Assembly: GCA_958436475.1 (NCBI GenBank)
Contig: CAUBKG010000019.1
Span: 1-32,807 of the forward strand
DNA from: an uncultured Clostridia bacterium
GTDB taxonomy: Bacteria > Bacillota > Clostridia > Oscillospirales > Acutalibacteraceae
DNA length: 32,807 nt
Direction: 5' to 3'
The first letter of the stretch is position 1. Each line of letters begins with the position of its first letter. Made by a program: the position numbers and the translations under genes. Shown piece by piece: positions 18,715 to 26,527 of the stretch. The notes beneath the pieces are model-generated. The model saw only the letters and a list, made by a program, of their open reading frames with translations. It made no database searches and was not told the DNA's origin.

Positions 18715-18802
18715 AAATGTATGAAAAAGCAGCAGGAAGGCGGGAAGGGGCTTTGAGCTTTTTTGCCGCCTTCCGCAAACATATATCCGGGAGGGCTTTT
18801 AT

Positions 18803-20191
18803 TTGAACAGGAACTGTGCCGTTATCCTCGCCGCGGGCGAGGGAAAACGAATGAAATCGAAGAAACCCAAGGTTTTGTGCGAAATTTTATTCCGGCCCAT
18901 GCTGGATTGGGTGCTTTCCGCCGTGGAGGAAGCGGGCGTGGAAAACTCCTGCGTCATCACCGGGCATAAGCGCGAGCAGGTGGAGGAGCATCTCGGCGGC
19001 CGGTACCGCACCGCGGTGCAGGACGATAAAGGCTACGGCACCGGCTATGCCGTGCAGCAGGCGGCCGGCTTCCTGCGGGAAAACGCGGGGGGCAGCGTTT
19101 TGATCCTCTGCGGAGACGCCCCGATGATCGACGCCGCCACCATCCGCGGCGCGCTCGAACTGCATGAGAAGGAAGGCAATTCCGTTACCGTGATCACCGC
19201 GAGGATCGCGAACCCCGCGGGATACGGCCGCATCGTCCGCACGGCGGACGGCGCGCTTTCGGCCATTGTGGAGCAGAACGACGCGGACGAAGCCACTCTT
19301 CGCATCAACGAAGTGAATTCGGGGGCCTATTGGTTCCGAACAGACGACCTCCTTTCCGTTCTTTTCGAGATCGGCAACGGCAACGAAAAGGGCGAATATT
19401 ACCTCACCGACGCGGTCGGCCTGCTCGTGCGCCGGGGCCTGCGCGCGGGCGCGTTTACCGCTGCCTCGGAGGAAGTGATCTACGGCGCGAACGACAAAGT
19501 GCAGATGCAGGAGCTGAACGAGCGCATGCGCCGCCGCATTCTGGAGCACTGGATGCGAGCAGGGGTGGATATCCCCTGTGCAGACGGCGTGATGATCGGC
19601 GGCGAAGTCACTCTCGGCGCGGATACGGTCATCCTGCCCGGCACCGTGCTGCGCGGCAAAGTCGCTATTGGGGAAGACTGCGAGATCGGCCCGAACACGC
19701 TCGTGGAAAACAGCACGGTCGGAAACGGCGTTAAGCTCAACAACGTGCAGTGCTATCAGTCGGTCATTGAAGACCATGCGAAGCTCGGGCCCTTTGTGCA
19801 TATCCGCCCGAACAGCCACCTGTGCGAGGAGGTTTACCTCGGCGATTTCGTAGAGGTCAAGAATTCCACGCTCGGCAAAGGCGCGCACGCCTCCCACCTC
19901 ACCTATATCGGCGATTCGGATGTGGGCGAGAAGGTCAATTTCGGCTGCGGCACGGTCACGGTCAATTACAACGGCATGACCAAGGCCCGCTGCACGATCG
20001 GCAACAACGCCTTCATCGGCTGCAATACGAACCTGGTCGCCCCGGTGAAGATCGGCGATTTCGGCTATACCGCCGCCGGCTCCACCATCACGGAGGACGT
20101 TCCCGATTACACCCTCGCCATCTCCCGTGCCAAGGGCCAGGTGAACAAGGTGAATTATGTGAAGGAAAAGAACATGATCAAGAAAAAATAA
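18803..20191 (+). CDS. glmU: Bifunctional GlcNAc-1-phosphate uridylyltransferase / glucosamine-1-phosphate acetyltransferase
   Basis: A 462-residue enzyme for the last two steps to UDP-GlcNAc, the precursor of peptidoglycan and teichoic acids. The N-terminal uridylyltransferase has LAAGEGKRMKSKKPKVL and CGDAPMI. The C-terminal left-handed beta-helix acetyltransferase has hexapeptide repeats and VNFGCGTVTVNYNG (about 376-389), including the catalytic-site region of the family. The start is TTG 18803, set by a GGGAGG site about nine bases upstream and by the fit to the family N-terminus. It heads a glmU-pth-mfd run; the prs gene often found between glmU and pth in Firmicutes is absent. Confidence 0.97.
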   Translation: MNRNCAVILAAGEGKRMKSKKPKVLCEILFRPMLDWVLSAVEEAGVENSCVITGHKREQVEEHLGGRYRTAVQDDKGYGTGYAVQQAAGFLRENAGGSVLILCGDAPMIDAATIRGALELHEKEGNSVTVITARIANPAGYGRIVRTADGALSAIVEQNDADEATLRINEVNSGAYWFRTDDLLSVLFEIGNGNEKGEYYLTDAVGLLVRRGLRAGAFTAASEEVIYGANDKVQMQELNERMRRRILEHWMRAGVDIPCADGVMIGGEVTLGADTVILPGTVLRGKVAIGEDCEIGPNTLVENSTVGNGVKLNNVQCYQSVIEDHAKLGPFVHIRPNSHLCEEVYLGDFVEVKNSTLGKGAHASHLTYIGDSDVGEKVNFGCGTVTVNYNGMTKARCTIGNNAFIGCNTNLVAPVKIGDFGYTAAGSTITEDVPDYTLAISRAKGQVNKVNYVKEKNMIKKK

Positions 20192-20233
20192 GTTCGTTAC
20201 GGGCAAAACGCACAGGAAAAAAGCCAATCGGAA

Positions 20234-20265
20234 GGCGGGGTACGTTCGGTATCCCGCCCTGTTTT
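20234..20265 (+). terminator. Probable rho-independent terminator after glmU
   Basis: A ten-base stem with one G-T pair (20234-20243 with 20249-20258) and a GTTCG loop is followed by CTGTTTTGC. The T-run is short, so it may be leaky, leaving pth and mfd partly on the glmU transcript. Confidence 0.6.
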
Positions 20266-20285
20266 GCTAGGGCTCGGTCCCCCAA

Positions 20286-20319
20286 AAGCGAAGAAGAAAG
20301 GTAAGCGAAGAAGAAAGGT
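20286..20319 (+). repeat. 17-base perfect tandem duplication carrying the pth ribosome site
   Basis: AAGCGAAGAAGAAAGGT occurs at 20286-20302 and again immediately at 20303-20319. The second copy's GAAAGG is the Shine-Dalgarno candidate for pth, 12 bases before its ATG. The duplication looks recent because the copies are identical. Confidence 0.85.
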
Positions 20320-20329
20320 ATCTGTTATC

Positions 20330-20926
20330 ATGCTGTTTTCAGGAAAAAAAGGAACCTATGAATATCTGATCGCAGGGCTCGGGAACCCTACCCCAAAGTA
20401 TGAAAACACAAGGCACAACGCGGGCTTTTTATGCCTCGACCGCATTGCCGGGCAGGCGCATGCCGAAATCGGACGCCGCAGGTTTCAGGCTTTAACGGGG
20501 GAGGCGGAGCTGGGCGGCAGGAGGTGCCTTCTTTTGAAACCGCTCACCTTTATGAACCTGAGCGGGGAGGCTGTGGCCGAGGCCGCGCGGTTTTATAAGA
20601 TCCCGCCGGAACGCATCCTCGTGATTTTCGACGATATTTCCCTCGAGGTGGGCCGGCTGCGTCTGCGCCGCAAGGGGAGCGATGGCGGTCACAACGGCAT
20701 CAAGAGCATCATCGGGTGCCTCGGCAGCGAGGATTTTCCGCGCATCAAGGTAGGGGTGGGAGCAAAGCCCCATCCGGATTATAACCTGGCGGATTGGGTG
20801 CTTTCCTCGTTCAAAAAAGAGGAACTGCCCGCTCTCGAACGTGCAAGAGACAATGCCGCCGCCGCCGCCTCGCTGATCGTCGGGGGGGAGTTCGACCGCG
20901 CGATGAACCTCTATAACGGCAAATAG
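20330..20926 (+). CDS. pth: Peptidyl-tRNA hydrolase
   Basis: A 198-residue enzyme that releases peptides from prematurely dropped peptidyl-tRNA. Family motifs are intact: AGLGNPTPKYENTRHNAGF with the catalytic histidine, LLKPLTFMNLSGEAV, and DDISLEVGRLRLRRKGSDGG followed by HNGIKSI. The start is ATG 20330; a longer form from 20264 would add a basic, low-complexity leader (KKKGKRRRK) encoded by the tandem repeat and is not family-like. A small hairpin (GCGCCG/CGGCGC) lies in the 49-base gap before mfd. pth-mfd order is conserved in Firmicutes. Confidence 0.96.
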   Translation: MLFSGKKGTYEYLIAGLGNPTPKYENTRHNAGFLCLDRIAGQAHAEIGRRRFQALTGEAELGGRRCLLLKPLTFMNLSGEAVAEAARFYKIPPERILVIFDDISLEVGRLRLRRKGSDGGHNGIKSIIGCLGSEDFPRIKVGVGAKPHPDYNLADWVLSSFKKEELPALERARDNAAAAASLIVGGEFDRAMNLYNGK

Positions 20927-20975
20927 GCCGGCGCCGTCTTGTGCGGCGCATCATTTTCAGATAGGGAGCATGCAA

Positions 20976-23900
20976 GTGAAACTCATCAACACCCCGCTGA
21001 CACGGCTGGAAGAATACGCCGCCCTGCGCCGCCAAATGACGGAAGGGCGGCTTTGCCCGGTTGCAACGGGCTTATCGCTCACGCATAAGGCGCACCTCGT
21101 TTCCGCCCTCTGCGACGATCTGCAAAAAAAGGCGATCCTCATTGCGGGGGATGAAAACGAGGGCAAGCGCCTGTGCGAGGATTTAAAGGGGCTTGGAAAC
21201 GATCCCCTGTTTTACACGGCGCGCGATTATATCTTCCGCAATGTGGACGGCTATTCGCGCGAATATGAGCACGAGCGCCTGCGGGTGCTCTCCCGAATGC
21301 TTTCCGGGAAATATACCCAGGTGGTCTGCACGGCGGATGCCGCCATGCAGCTCATCCTCCCGCCGGAGGAGCTGAAAAAGAAGAGCTTCCGGCTGAAGCC
21401 GGGCGATACCGCCGCGCCGGAGGAGATTATCCGAAGGCTCGTGATGTGCGGCTATGCGCGCGCGGAGCAGGTGGAAGGCCCCGGCCAGTTCGCCCTGCGC
21501 GGCGGGATCCTGGATATTTTCCCGCCGAACCTCGCCGCCCCCGTGCGCATGGAGTTCTGGGGTGATGAGATCGACAGCATGGCGGAATTCGACCCTCTGA
21601 CCCAGCGGCGCACCGACGCCGTGAAGTCGCTTTCCGTCACGCCTGCGGCGGAGGTACTGTTCGAAAGCCTCGATTCGCTGGCGGAAAAACTCGAAGGGCT
21701 CGCTTCGTCCCTCCGGGGCAAGCGGGAAGAGGCGGTGAAAAAACACATCGAATCGGAAGCGGACCGCCTGCGCGCGGGCGAGCACCTTTCGGGGATAGAT
21801 CAGTATTTCACCCTCTGTATCCCCGAGCCCGCCTCTTTGTTCGATTACGCGCCGGGGGCCCTCGTGTTCCTCAGCGAATCGGCAAAGGTGAAGGAGCGCA
21901 TGCGCACCTTTACCTGGCAGCTGAGCGAAGATATGAAGGGGCTCATGGAGGAAGGTATCCTGTCCCGCCGGCAGACAGGCTTTTTCCTGGATGAAACGGG
22001 CCTGCTTTCCCGGCTGCAGGAGCGGCGCGCCGCCCTTCTCGAAAGCTTTCTCTATTCCTCTTACCGGCTGAAGGTGTGGGAGCCGGTCAATTTCAACGCC
22101 CGGCATCTGCCCCAGTGGAACGGCTCCATGGAGCAGCTGCTGGAGGATGCCGCCCCCGCGCTCGAAAAGGGCTATTCCGTTGTTTTGCTGGTGGGCAGCA
22201 AAAAAGCGGGAGAGCTTTTGGCGGAGAACCTTCGGAAAAAGAATGTGAAGGCAGAATACTTTACAAATCCGGAAGGCTTCGCGCCCAACCGCGTAACTAT
22301 CACACGCGGGCTGCTCACCTCTTCTGTGGAATATCCCGCCGCGCGCTTCCTGATGATTTCACACGGACAGCCCGTGGAAGAAGCGGGCCAAAAGCGCCGC
22401 CCGAGGCCGAAGAACGCCCAGCGCATCGGCGGGCTGGAGGAGCTCGGACGGGGCGATTATGTGGTGCATGCTTCTCACGGCATCGGCGTGTTCGAGGGTA
22501 TCCATAAGCTCGAAGTGAAGGGCGTTACCAAGGATTATATCAAGATCCGCTATGCGAAGGGGGATATCCTTTACGTCCCCGTTACGCAGCTCGATCTCGT
22601 TTCGAAATACATCGGCCCGCGCGAGGAGGGAAACGTGCACCTGCACAAGCTCGGCGGCACCGAATGGCAGAAAACGCGCTCCCGCGTGAAAAAGGCCGTG
22701 CGCGATATGGCGAAGGAGCTCATCGCCCTGTATGCCAAGCGCGCAAGCGAGGAGGGCCACGCCTTCCTTCCCGATACCGAGCTGCAGAAGGATTTCGAGC
22801 AGCGGTTCGAATACGAGGAAACAGACGACCAAAACCGCTGCATCGATGAAATCAAGCAGGATATGGAGCGGAAGATCCCCATGGACCGCCTTTTATGCGG
22901 AGACGTGGGCTTCGGCAAAACGGAGGTCGCCCTGCGCGCCGCCTTCAAGTGCGTGGCGGAGGGCCGGCAGTGCGCCTTTCTCGTGCCGACCACCATCCTC
23001 GCCTTTCAGCATTATCAAACCATCGTGCGGCGTTTCGAGGGTTTTCCGGTGCTCGTGGAGCACCTTTCCCGCTTCAAAACACCGAAACAGCAGCAAGAGG
23101 TGATAAAGCAGCTGAAGCGCGGGCAGGTGGATATCATTGTGGGCACGCACCGGCTCATTTCCAAGGACGTGCAGTTCCGCGACCTGGGGCTTGTGGTGAT
23201 CGATGAGGAGCAGCGCTTCGGCGTAGCCCAGAAGGAACGGCTCAAGGAAATGTTCCCGCATGTGGATGTGCTCACCCTCTCGGCCACCCCCATCCCGCGC
23301 ACGCTCAACATGGCGATGTCCGGCATCCGGGATATGTCTGTCATCGAAGAGGCTCCGCACAACCGCCATCCCGTGCAGACTTATGTGCTGGAATACGATT
23401 TCGGCATCCTGTGCGATGCGGTGCGCAAGGAGCTGCGCCGAGGCGGGCAGGTGTATTATGTATACAACAACATCGAATCCATCGAGAGGGTGGCGTCGAA
23501 CCTTCGGGCCGCCCTGCCGGACGCCCGCATCGGCGTGGCGCACGGCCGCATGAGCGAGGAGGAGCTGTCACGCATCTGGAAGTCACTCCTGCAGGGGGAG
23601 CTGGATGTGCTCGTCTGCACCACCATCATCGAAACGGGCGTGGATGTGCCGAACGTCAACACCCTCATTATCGAAAACGCAGACCATATGGGCCTGTCTC
23701 AGCTGCACCAGCTCCGGGGTCGTGTGGGGCGCTCCGCCCGCCGCGCGTATGCGTATCTCACCTTCCGGCGGGGCAAGGCTCTCTCGGAAATCGCGAGCCG
23801 CCGCCTGCAGGCGATCCGGGAGTTCACCGAATTCGGCTCAGGCTTCAAGATCGCCATGCGGGACCTCGAAATCCGGGGAGCCGGCAATGTGCTCGGCGCG

Positions 23901-24446
23901 GAGCAGCACGGCAATATGGAGCTCGTGGGGTACGATATGTACCTGCGGCTCCTGAACGACGCAGTGCGCATGGAAAAGGGCGAAGCCCCGCAGACCGCAG
24001 AGCAGGAATGCGTGATCGATATGCAGGTGGAGGCGCACATTCCGGAGGATTACATCGAAAGCCTGCCCCAGCGCCTGGGGATTTACCGCCGTATTGCAGA
24101 TATCCGCAGCGAGGAGGATGCGTCCGACGTGCTGGATGAGCTGATCGACCGTTTCGGCGAGCCGCCCGCCGCCGTGAACGGCCTGATCGATATTGCGCTT
24201 CTGCGAAACACAGCGGCCTCCCTCGGCTTTGTGGAGATCGCCGAGCGGGGGGATACGCTCCTTATGTACCCGCAGGCGCTGGATAGGAAACAGGCGGAAG
24301 ATTTCGTGCGCTGCATGGGCGGCCGCGTAATGGTAAGCGCCGGAACGCGCCCTTATTATGCGGTCAAGCAGAAGAAGGGACAAAAGGCGGTGGATACCCT
24401 GCGCGAAGCGGTGGAGCGTTTACAAAAACCCGCGGCAGAGGTATAA
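20976..24446 (+). CDS. mfd: Transcription-repair coupling factor Mfd
   Basis: A 1156-residue ATP-dependent DNA translocase that removes RNA polymerase stalled at lesions and recruits UvrA. In order: UvrB-like N-terminal modules (GPGQFALRGGILDIFPPN, about 170-187), the RNA-polymerase interaction domain (YVVHASHGIGVFEGIHKLEV, about 493-512), Walker A GDVGFGKTEVA (about 642-652), DEEQRFG (about 743-749), LSATPIPRTL, the helicase C-terminal half with QLHQLRGRVGRS, and a C-terminal TRCF domain. I prefer GTG 20976 because AGGGAG (20963-20968) is then seven bases away. ATG 20970 is possible but would have almost no spacing. Confidence 0.97.
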   Translation: MKLINTPLTRLEEYAALRRQMTEGRLCPVATGLSLTHKAHLVSALCDDLQKKAILIAGDENEGKRLCEDLKGLGNDPLFYTARDYIFRNVDGYSREYEHERLRVLSRMLSGKYTQVVCTADAAMQLILPPEELKKKSFRLKPGDTAAPEEIIRRLVMCGYARAEQVEGPGQFALRGGILDIFPPNLAAPVRMEFWGDEIDSMAEFDPLTQRRTDAVKSLSVTPAAEVLFESLDSLAEKLEGLASSLRGKREEAVKKHIESEADRLRAGEHLSGIDQYFTLCIPEPASLFDYAPGALVFLSESAKVKERMRTFTWQLSEDMKGLMEEGILSRRQTGFFLDETGLLSRLQERRAALLESFLYSSYRLKVWEPVNFNARHLPQWNGSMEQLLEDAAPALEKGYSVVLLVGSKKAGELLAENLRKKNVKAEYFTNPEGFAPNRVTITRGLLTSSVEYPAARFLMISHGQPVEEAGQKRRPRPKNAQRIGGLEELGRGDYVVHASHGIGVFEGIHKLEVKGVTKDYIKIRYAKGDILYVPVTQLDLVSKYIGPREEGNVHLHKLGGTEWQKTRSRVKKAVRDMAKELIALYAKRASEEGHAFLPDTELQKDFEQRFEYEETDDQNRCIDEIKQDMERKIPMDRLLCGDVGFGKTEVALRAAFKCVAEGRQCAFLVPTTILAFQHYQTIVRRFEGFPVLVEHLSRFKTPKQQQEVIKQLKRGQVDIIVGTHRLISKDVQFRDLGLVVIDEEQRFGVAQKERLKEMFPHVDVLTLSATPIPRTLNMAMSGIRDMSVIEEAPHNRHPVQTYVLEYDFGILCDAVRKELRRGGQVYYVYNNIESIERVASNLRAALPDARIGVAHGRMSEEELSRIWKSLLQGELDVLVCTTIIETGVDVPNVNTLIIENADHMGLSQLHQLRGRVGRSARRAYAYLTFRRGKALSEIASRRLQAIREFTEFGSGFKIAMRDLEIRGAGNVLGAEQHGNMELVGYDMYLRLLNDAVRMEKGEAPQTAEQECVIDMQVEAHIPEDYIESLPQRLGIYRRIADIRSEEDASDVLDELIDRFGEPPAAVNGLIDIALLRNTAASLGFVEIAERGDTLLMYPQALDRKQAEDFVRCMGGRVMVSAGTRPYYAVKQKKGQKAVDTLREAVERLQKPAAEV

Positions 24447-24447
24447 T
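24419..24447 (+). promoter_or_regulatory. Promoter embedded in the 3' end of mfd, driving apgM
   Basis: TTTACA (24419-24424) and a perfect TATAAT (24442-24447) have a 17-base spacer. The -10 overlaps the mfd stop codon. Transcription would start near 24454, leaving about 47 bases before the apgM ATG. apgM can therefore be expressed apart from mfd. Confidence 0.7.
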
Positions 24448-24500
24448 TGACTAAAGGCAGCCGCCCACCCGGGGCAAAACAGGATTTGGAGGAAAAACAC

Positions 24501-25718
24501 ATGAAATATATCGTAGTGCTGTGCGACGGCATGGCGGATACCCCTAGCCCTGCGCTCGGCGGAAAAACGCCGATGGAAGCGGCTCACAAGCCGAACATGG
24601 ATTATCTCGCCCGGATGGGCCGGGTTGGACTCGTCAAAACAGTGGCGGACGGCCTAAAGCCCGGGAGCGACGTCGCCAATCTATCCGTTCTCGGCTACGA
24701 CCCCATGGAATGCTATACCGGCCGTTCCCCGCTGGAAGCGGCGAGCATCGGCATCGATTTGGGGCCGGAGGATCTCGCCTTCCGCTGCAATCTCGTGACC
24801 CTCTCGGAGGTGCCGGATTACGAAAGCCGCACCATGGTGGATTACTGCGCGGGCGATATTTCCACGGAGGAAGCGGAGGAAATCATTCACACCGTGCAGG
24901 AAAAGCTCGGCGGCGGGGAGATCGATTTTTACCCCGGCATCCAGTACCGCCACTGCATGGTCTGGCACGGCGGCGATGAGAGCCTGGAATTTTTAACGCC
25001 CCCGCACGATATTTCCGACCGGGTTATCACCGAATACCTGCCCCAAACGGAAAACGGCCAAAAAATCCTTGCTCTCATGAAGCGGAGCGCGGAGATTTTA
25101 AAGGACCACCCCGTGAATCAGAAGCGGATCGCCGCGGGCAAACGCCCGGCGAACTCCATCTGGCTGTGGGGGCAGGGCAAACGCCCGGTGCTCGAAAATT
25201 TCCAGGAGAAATACGGGAAAAAGGGGTCTATCGTTTCGGCTGTGGACCTCATCAAGGGCATCGGCAAATGCGCGGAGATGACGGTATGCGAGGTGGAAGG
25301 CGCCACCGGCTATATCGATACGAATTTTGAAGGCAAGGCGGAGGCTGCCCTGCGGGAGCTTTCCCGCGGGCAGGATTTTGTTTATGTCCATCTCGAGGCG
25401 CCGGATGAATGCGGCCACCGGGGAGAACCGGAAAATAAGGTAACGGCCATCGAGCTCATCGATGAAAAAATCCTCGGCGCTATCCTGAGCCGGATGCCCG
25501 AAGGGGAAGACTACCGGGTGATGGTGCTGCCCGACCATCCCACCCCGCTCGCCATTAAAACGCACTCTTCCAACCCCGTCCCCTTCCTCATGTACCAAAA
25601 GAGCCGGGAAGCGGATAACGGAATCTCCTGCTTTACGGAAGCAGCCGCGCGGGAGGCGGGCTGGTATGTGGAGCATGGCCCCTCGCTGATGGAGGAGTTT
25701 TTGAACGGAGAAAAATAA
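24501..25718 (+). CDS. apgM: Archaeal-type cofactor-independent phosphoglycerate mutase family protein
   Basis: A 405-residue metalloenzyme of the alkaline-phosphatase superfamily. Visible features are VVLCDGMAD near the N-terminus (metal aspartate), GSDVANLSVLGYDP with the probable nucleophile serine, LEAPDECGHRGE and VLPDHPTPLAIKTHSSNPVPF with the second metal set. The family interconverts 3- and 2-phosphoglycerate. A bacterial branch (TIGR02535) has been proposed to act as homoserine kinase instead, so both roles are open; no threonine genes are nearby. ATG 24501 follows TTGGAGG by eight bases. The last codons and stop lie inside the left arm of a 32-base inverted repeat. Confidence 0.9.
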   Translation: MKYIVVLCDGMADTPSPALGGKTPMEAAHKPNMDYLARMGRVGLVKTVADGLKPGSDVANLSVLGYDPMECYTGRSPLEAASIGIDLGPEDLAFRCNLVTLSEVPDYESRTMVDYCAGDISTEEAEEIIHTVQEKLGGGEIDFYPGIQYRHCMVWHGGDESLEFLTPPHDISDRVITEYLPQTENGQKILALMKRSAEILKDHPVNQKRIAAGKRPANSIWLWGQGKRPVLENFQEKYGKKGSIVSAVDLIKGIGKCAEMTVCEVEGATGYIDTNFEGKAEAALRELSRGQDFVYVHLEAPDECGHRGEPENKVTAIELIDEKILGAILSRMPEGEDYRVMVLPDHPTPLAIKTHSSNPVPFLMYQKSREADNGISCFTEAAAREAGWYVEHGPSLMEEFLNGEK

Positions 25719-25778
25719 GCCCTGCCCCCTGAAATGAGGCAGGAGACGGCGGGGATAACCCGATCTTTCCCGTGTTCC

Positions 25779-25871
25779 CGTAGGGGCGCCCATTGGGCGC
25801 CAGACGAAAATATGAAGGAGCACAGTACAGAACGCATAAGGCAAAGCGGGCGCCCAATGGGCGCCCCTACG
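25779..25871. repeat. REP/BIME-like inverted pair
   Basis: A 23-base arm (25779-25801) has an exact reverse complement at 25849-25871, separated by 47 bases. Each arm contains GGCGCCCATTGGGCGCC, which is itself palindromic around one central base. Short GTAGGGGCG-type palindromes like this are familiar as dispersed intergenic repeats in many bacteria. No RAYT transposase gene is in the window. Confidence 0.8.
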
Positions 25872-25917
25872 CGATGGACAATCTCCTGCAGAAAGGCCCA
25901 AATACCGAAACCAAATA

Positions 25918-25969
25918 ACCCACCATGGTGCTTTCCTTGTCAAAAGCGCCATGGTGGGTCCTTGTTTTT
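25918..25969 (+). terminator. Probable terminator of apgM inside the nested element
   Basis: A 17-base stem with one G-T pair (25918-25934 with 25943-25959) and an eight-base loop is followed by TCCTTGTTTTT. It lies 200 bases after the apgM stop, unusually far, as if sequence had been inserted between gene and terminator. Confidence 0.65.
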
Positions 25970-26045
25970 GACAACGCAGATTTTGCATTGCCATGTTTCG
26001 TTTCCGGCCTCATTTCAGGGGGCAGGGCTTATTTTTCTATCTGGT

Positions 26046-26273
26046 TTACACCAGCAGATCATCCAGGGAAACTCCAAAAATATCGCAGAGAGCCTTGATT
26101 TCAGCCGGATAAATATGCCGGTTTCCGAGCTCTATTTTGGAAACGGTCGTCTGTGAAATATTGCACCCGTTCAGCTGCAGACGGGCTGCAAGCTGCTCGC
26201 CGGAAAGCCCGCGCGCCAAGCGAAGCTGCCGGATTCTTTGGCCGACCTTCTTATCGTATTCCAGGCTTGCCAT
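26046..26273 (-). CDS. XRE-family helix-turn-helix regulator
   Basis: A 75-residue single-domain Cro/CI-type DNA-binding protein: VGQRIRQLRLARGLSGEQLA, then NISQTTVSKIELGNRHIYP as the recognition region, and the ending IFGVSLDDLLV. The ATG at 26273 follows AAGGGGGC by six bases. A longer open frame to 26387 would add a hydrophobic leader with no ribosome site and is rejected. It is divergent from the ABC transporter gene, with a TTGTAAA motif repeated near both promoters, so it may regulate the transporter and itself. At its 3' end it meets the nested palindromic element. Confidence 0.92.
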   Translation of the reverse strand: MASLEYDKKVGQRIRQLRLARGLSGEQLAARLQLNGCNISQTTVSKIELGNRHIYPAEIKALCDIFGVSLDDLLV

Positions 26274-26328
26274 AGCAGCGCCCCCTTTTTTATTATTGAA
26301 AGGATAATATGGTTTACAAGATGATTTT

Positions 26329-26357
26329 ATTTTACAAATTTTATGAGAAATAAGCAA
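26329..26357 (-). promoter_or_regulatory. Promoter of the second XRE gene, with TTGTAAA repeats
   Basis: On the minus strand TTGCTT (26357-26352) and TAAAAT (26334-26329) have a 17-base spacer. TTGTAAA (26337-26331) overlaps the -10, and a second copy lies at 26319-26313, just after the start site. These may be operator half-sites. Confidence 0.5.
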
Positions 26358-26498
26358 TAGAAAAATGAATATGTGAAAAAATTCCACGAGATTTCAGAGA
26401 ATGTGTGAATCATAGCGAATGAACGGATCTGTTTCTTTTATGAAACTGCCGCCGCTTTCAAAATGTGTAAACTTTTTTTGAACGGCCCCCTTGTAAAA

Positions 26499-26527
26499 TT
26501 GCTTTTTTTCATTGGGATTGATATAAT
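26499..26527 (+). promoter_or_regulatory. Promoter of the ABC transporter gene
   Basis: TTGCTT (26499-26504) and a perfect TATAAT (26522-26527) have a 17-base spacer. TTGTAAA at 26491-26497 abuts the -35. Downstream the leader has two copies of ATATATCAGAAA-like sequence (about 26535-26558). Transcription would start near 26534, about 98 bases before the coding start. Confidence 0.55.

Larger units (their letters stand above)
18457..18802. promoter_or_regulatory. Divergent ppdK-glmU intergenic region with leader hairpins
   Basis: This 346-base region has no gene. It holds promoters for ppdK (minus) and glmU (plus). The ppdK leader of about 125 bases contains the hairpin AACCCGG/CCGGGTT (18536-18542 with 18546-18552). 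The glmU leader of about 80 bases contains a nine-base stem GGAAGGCGG/CCGCCTTCC near 18735-18777, with a T-run inside its loop. A third hairpin, GGGGG/CCCCC near 18666-18685, lies between the promoters. I recognise no known riboswitch class. Confidence 0.55.
25709..26038. repeat. Nested palindromic element with a 32-base perfect outer inverted repeat
   Basis: Bases 25709-25740 recur as an exact reverse complement at 26007-26038. The 266 bases between them contain a REP-like inverted pair and a third hairpin. The left arm includes the last two codons and the stop of apgM; the right arm ends eight bases from the stop of the convergent XRE gene. No open reading frame of note and no obvious target-site duplication flank it. 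It could be a MITE-like insertion, an invertible segment, or a large structured transcript end. Confidence 0.9.

Noticed and set aside
18887..20227. 446-codon open frame on the minus strand opposite glmU
   Set aside because: Shadow of the glmU codon bias; composition is low-complexity and no ribosome site supports it.
24447..24500. Upstream TTG start that would lengthen apgM by 18 codons
   Set aside because: The added peptide is not family-like, it overlaps the promoter -10, and the ATG at 24501 has a strong GGAGG site.
25700..26048. Target-site duplication flanking the nested element
   Set aside because: The bases just outside the two 32-base arms do not match each other, so a classical transposon insertion is not proven.
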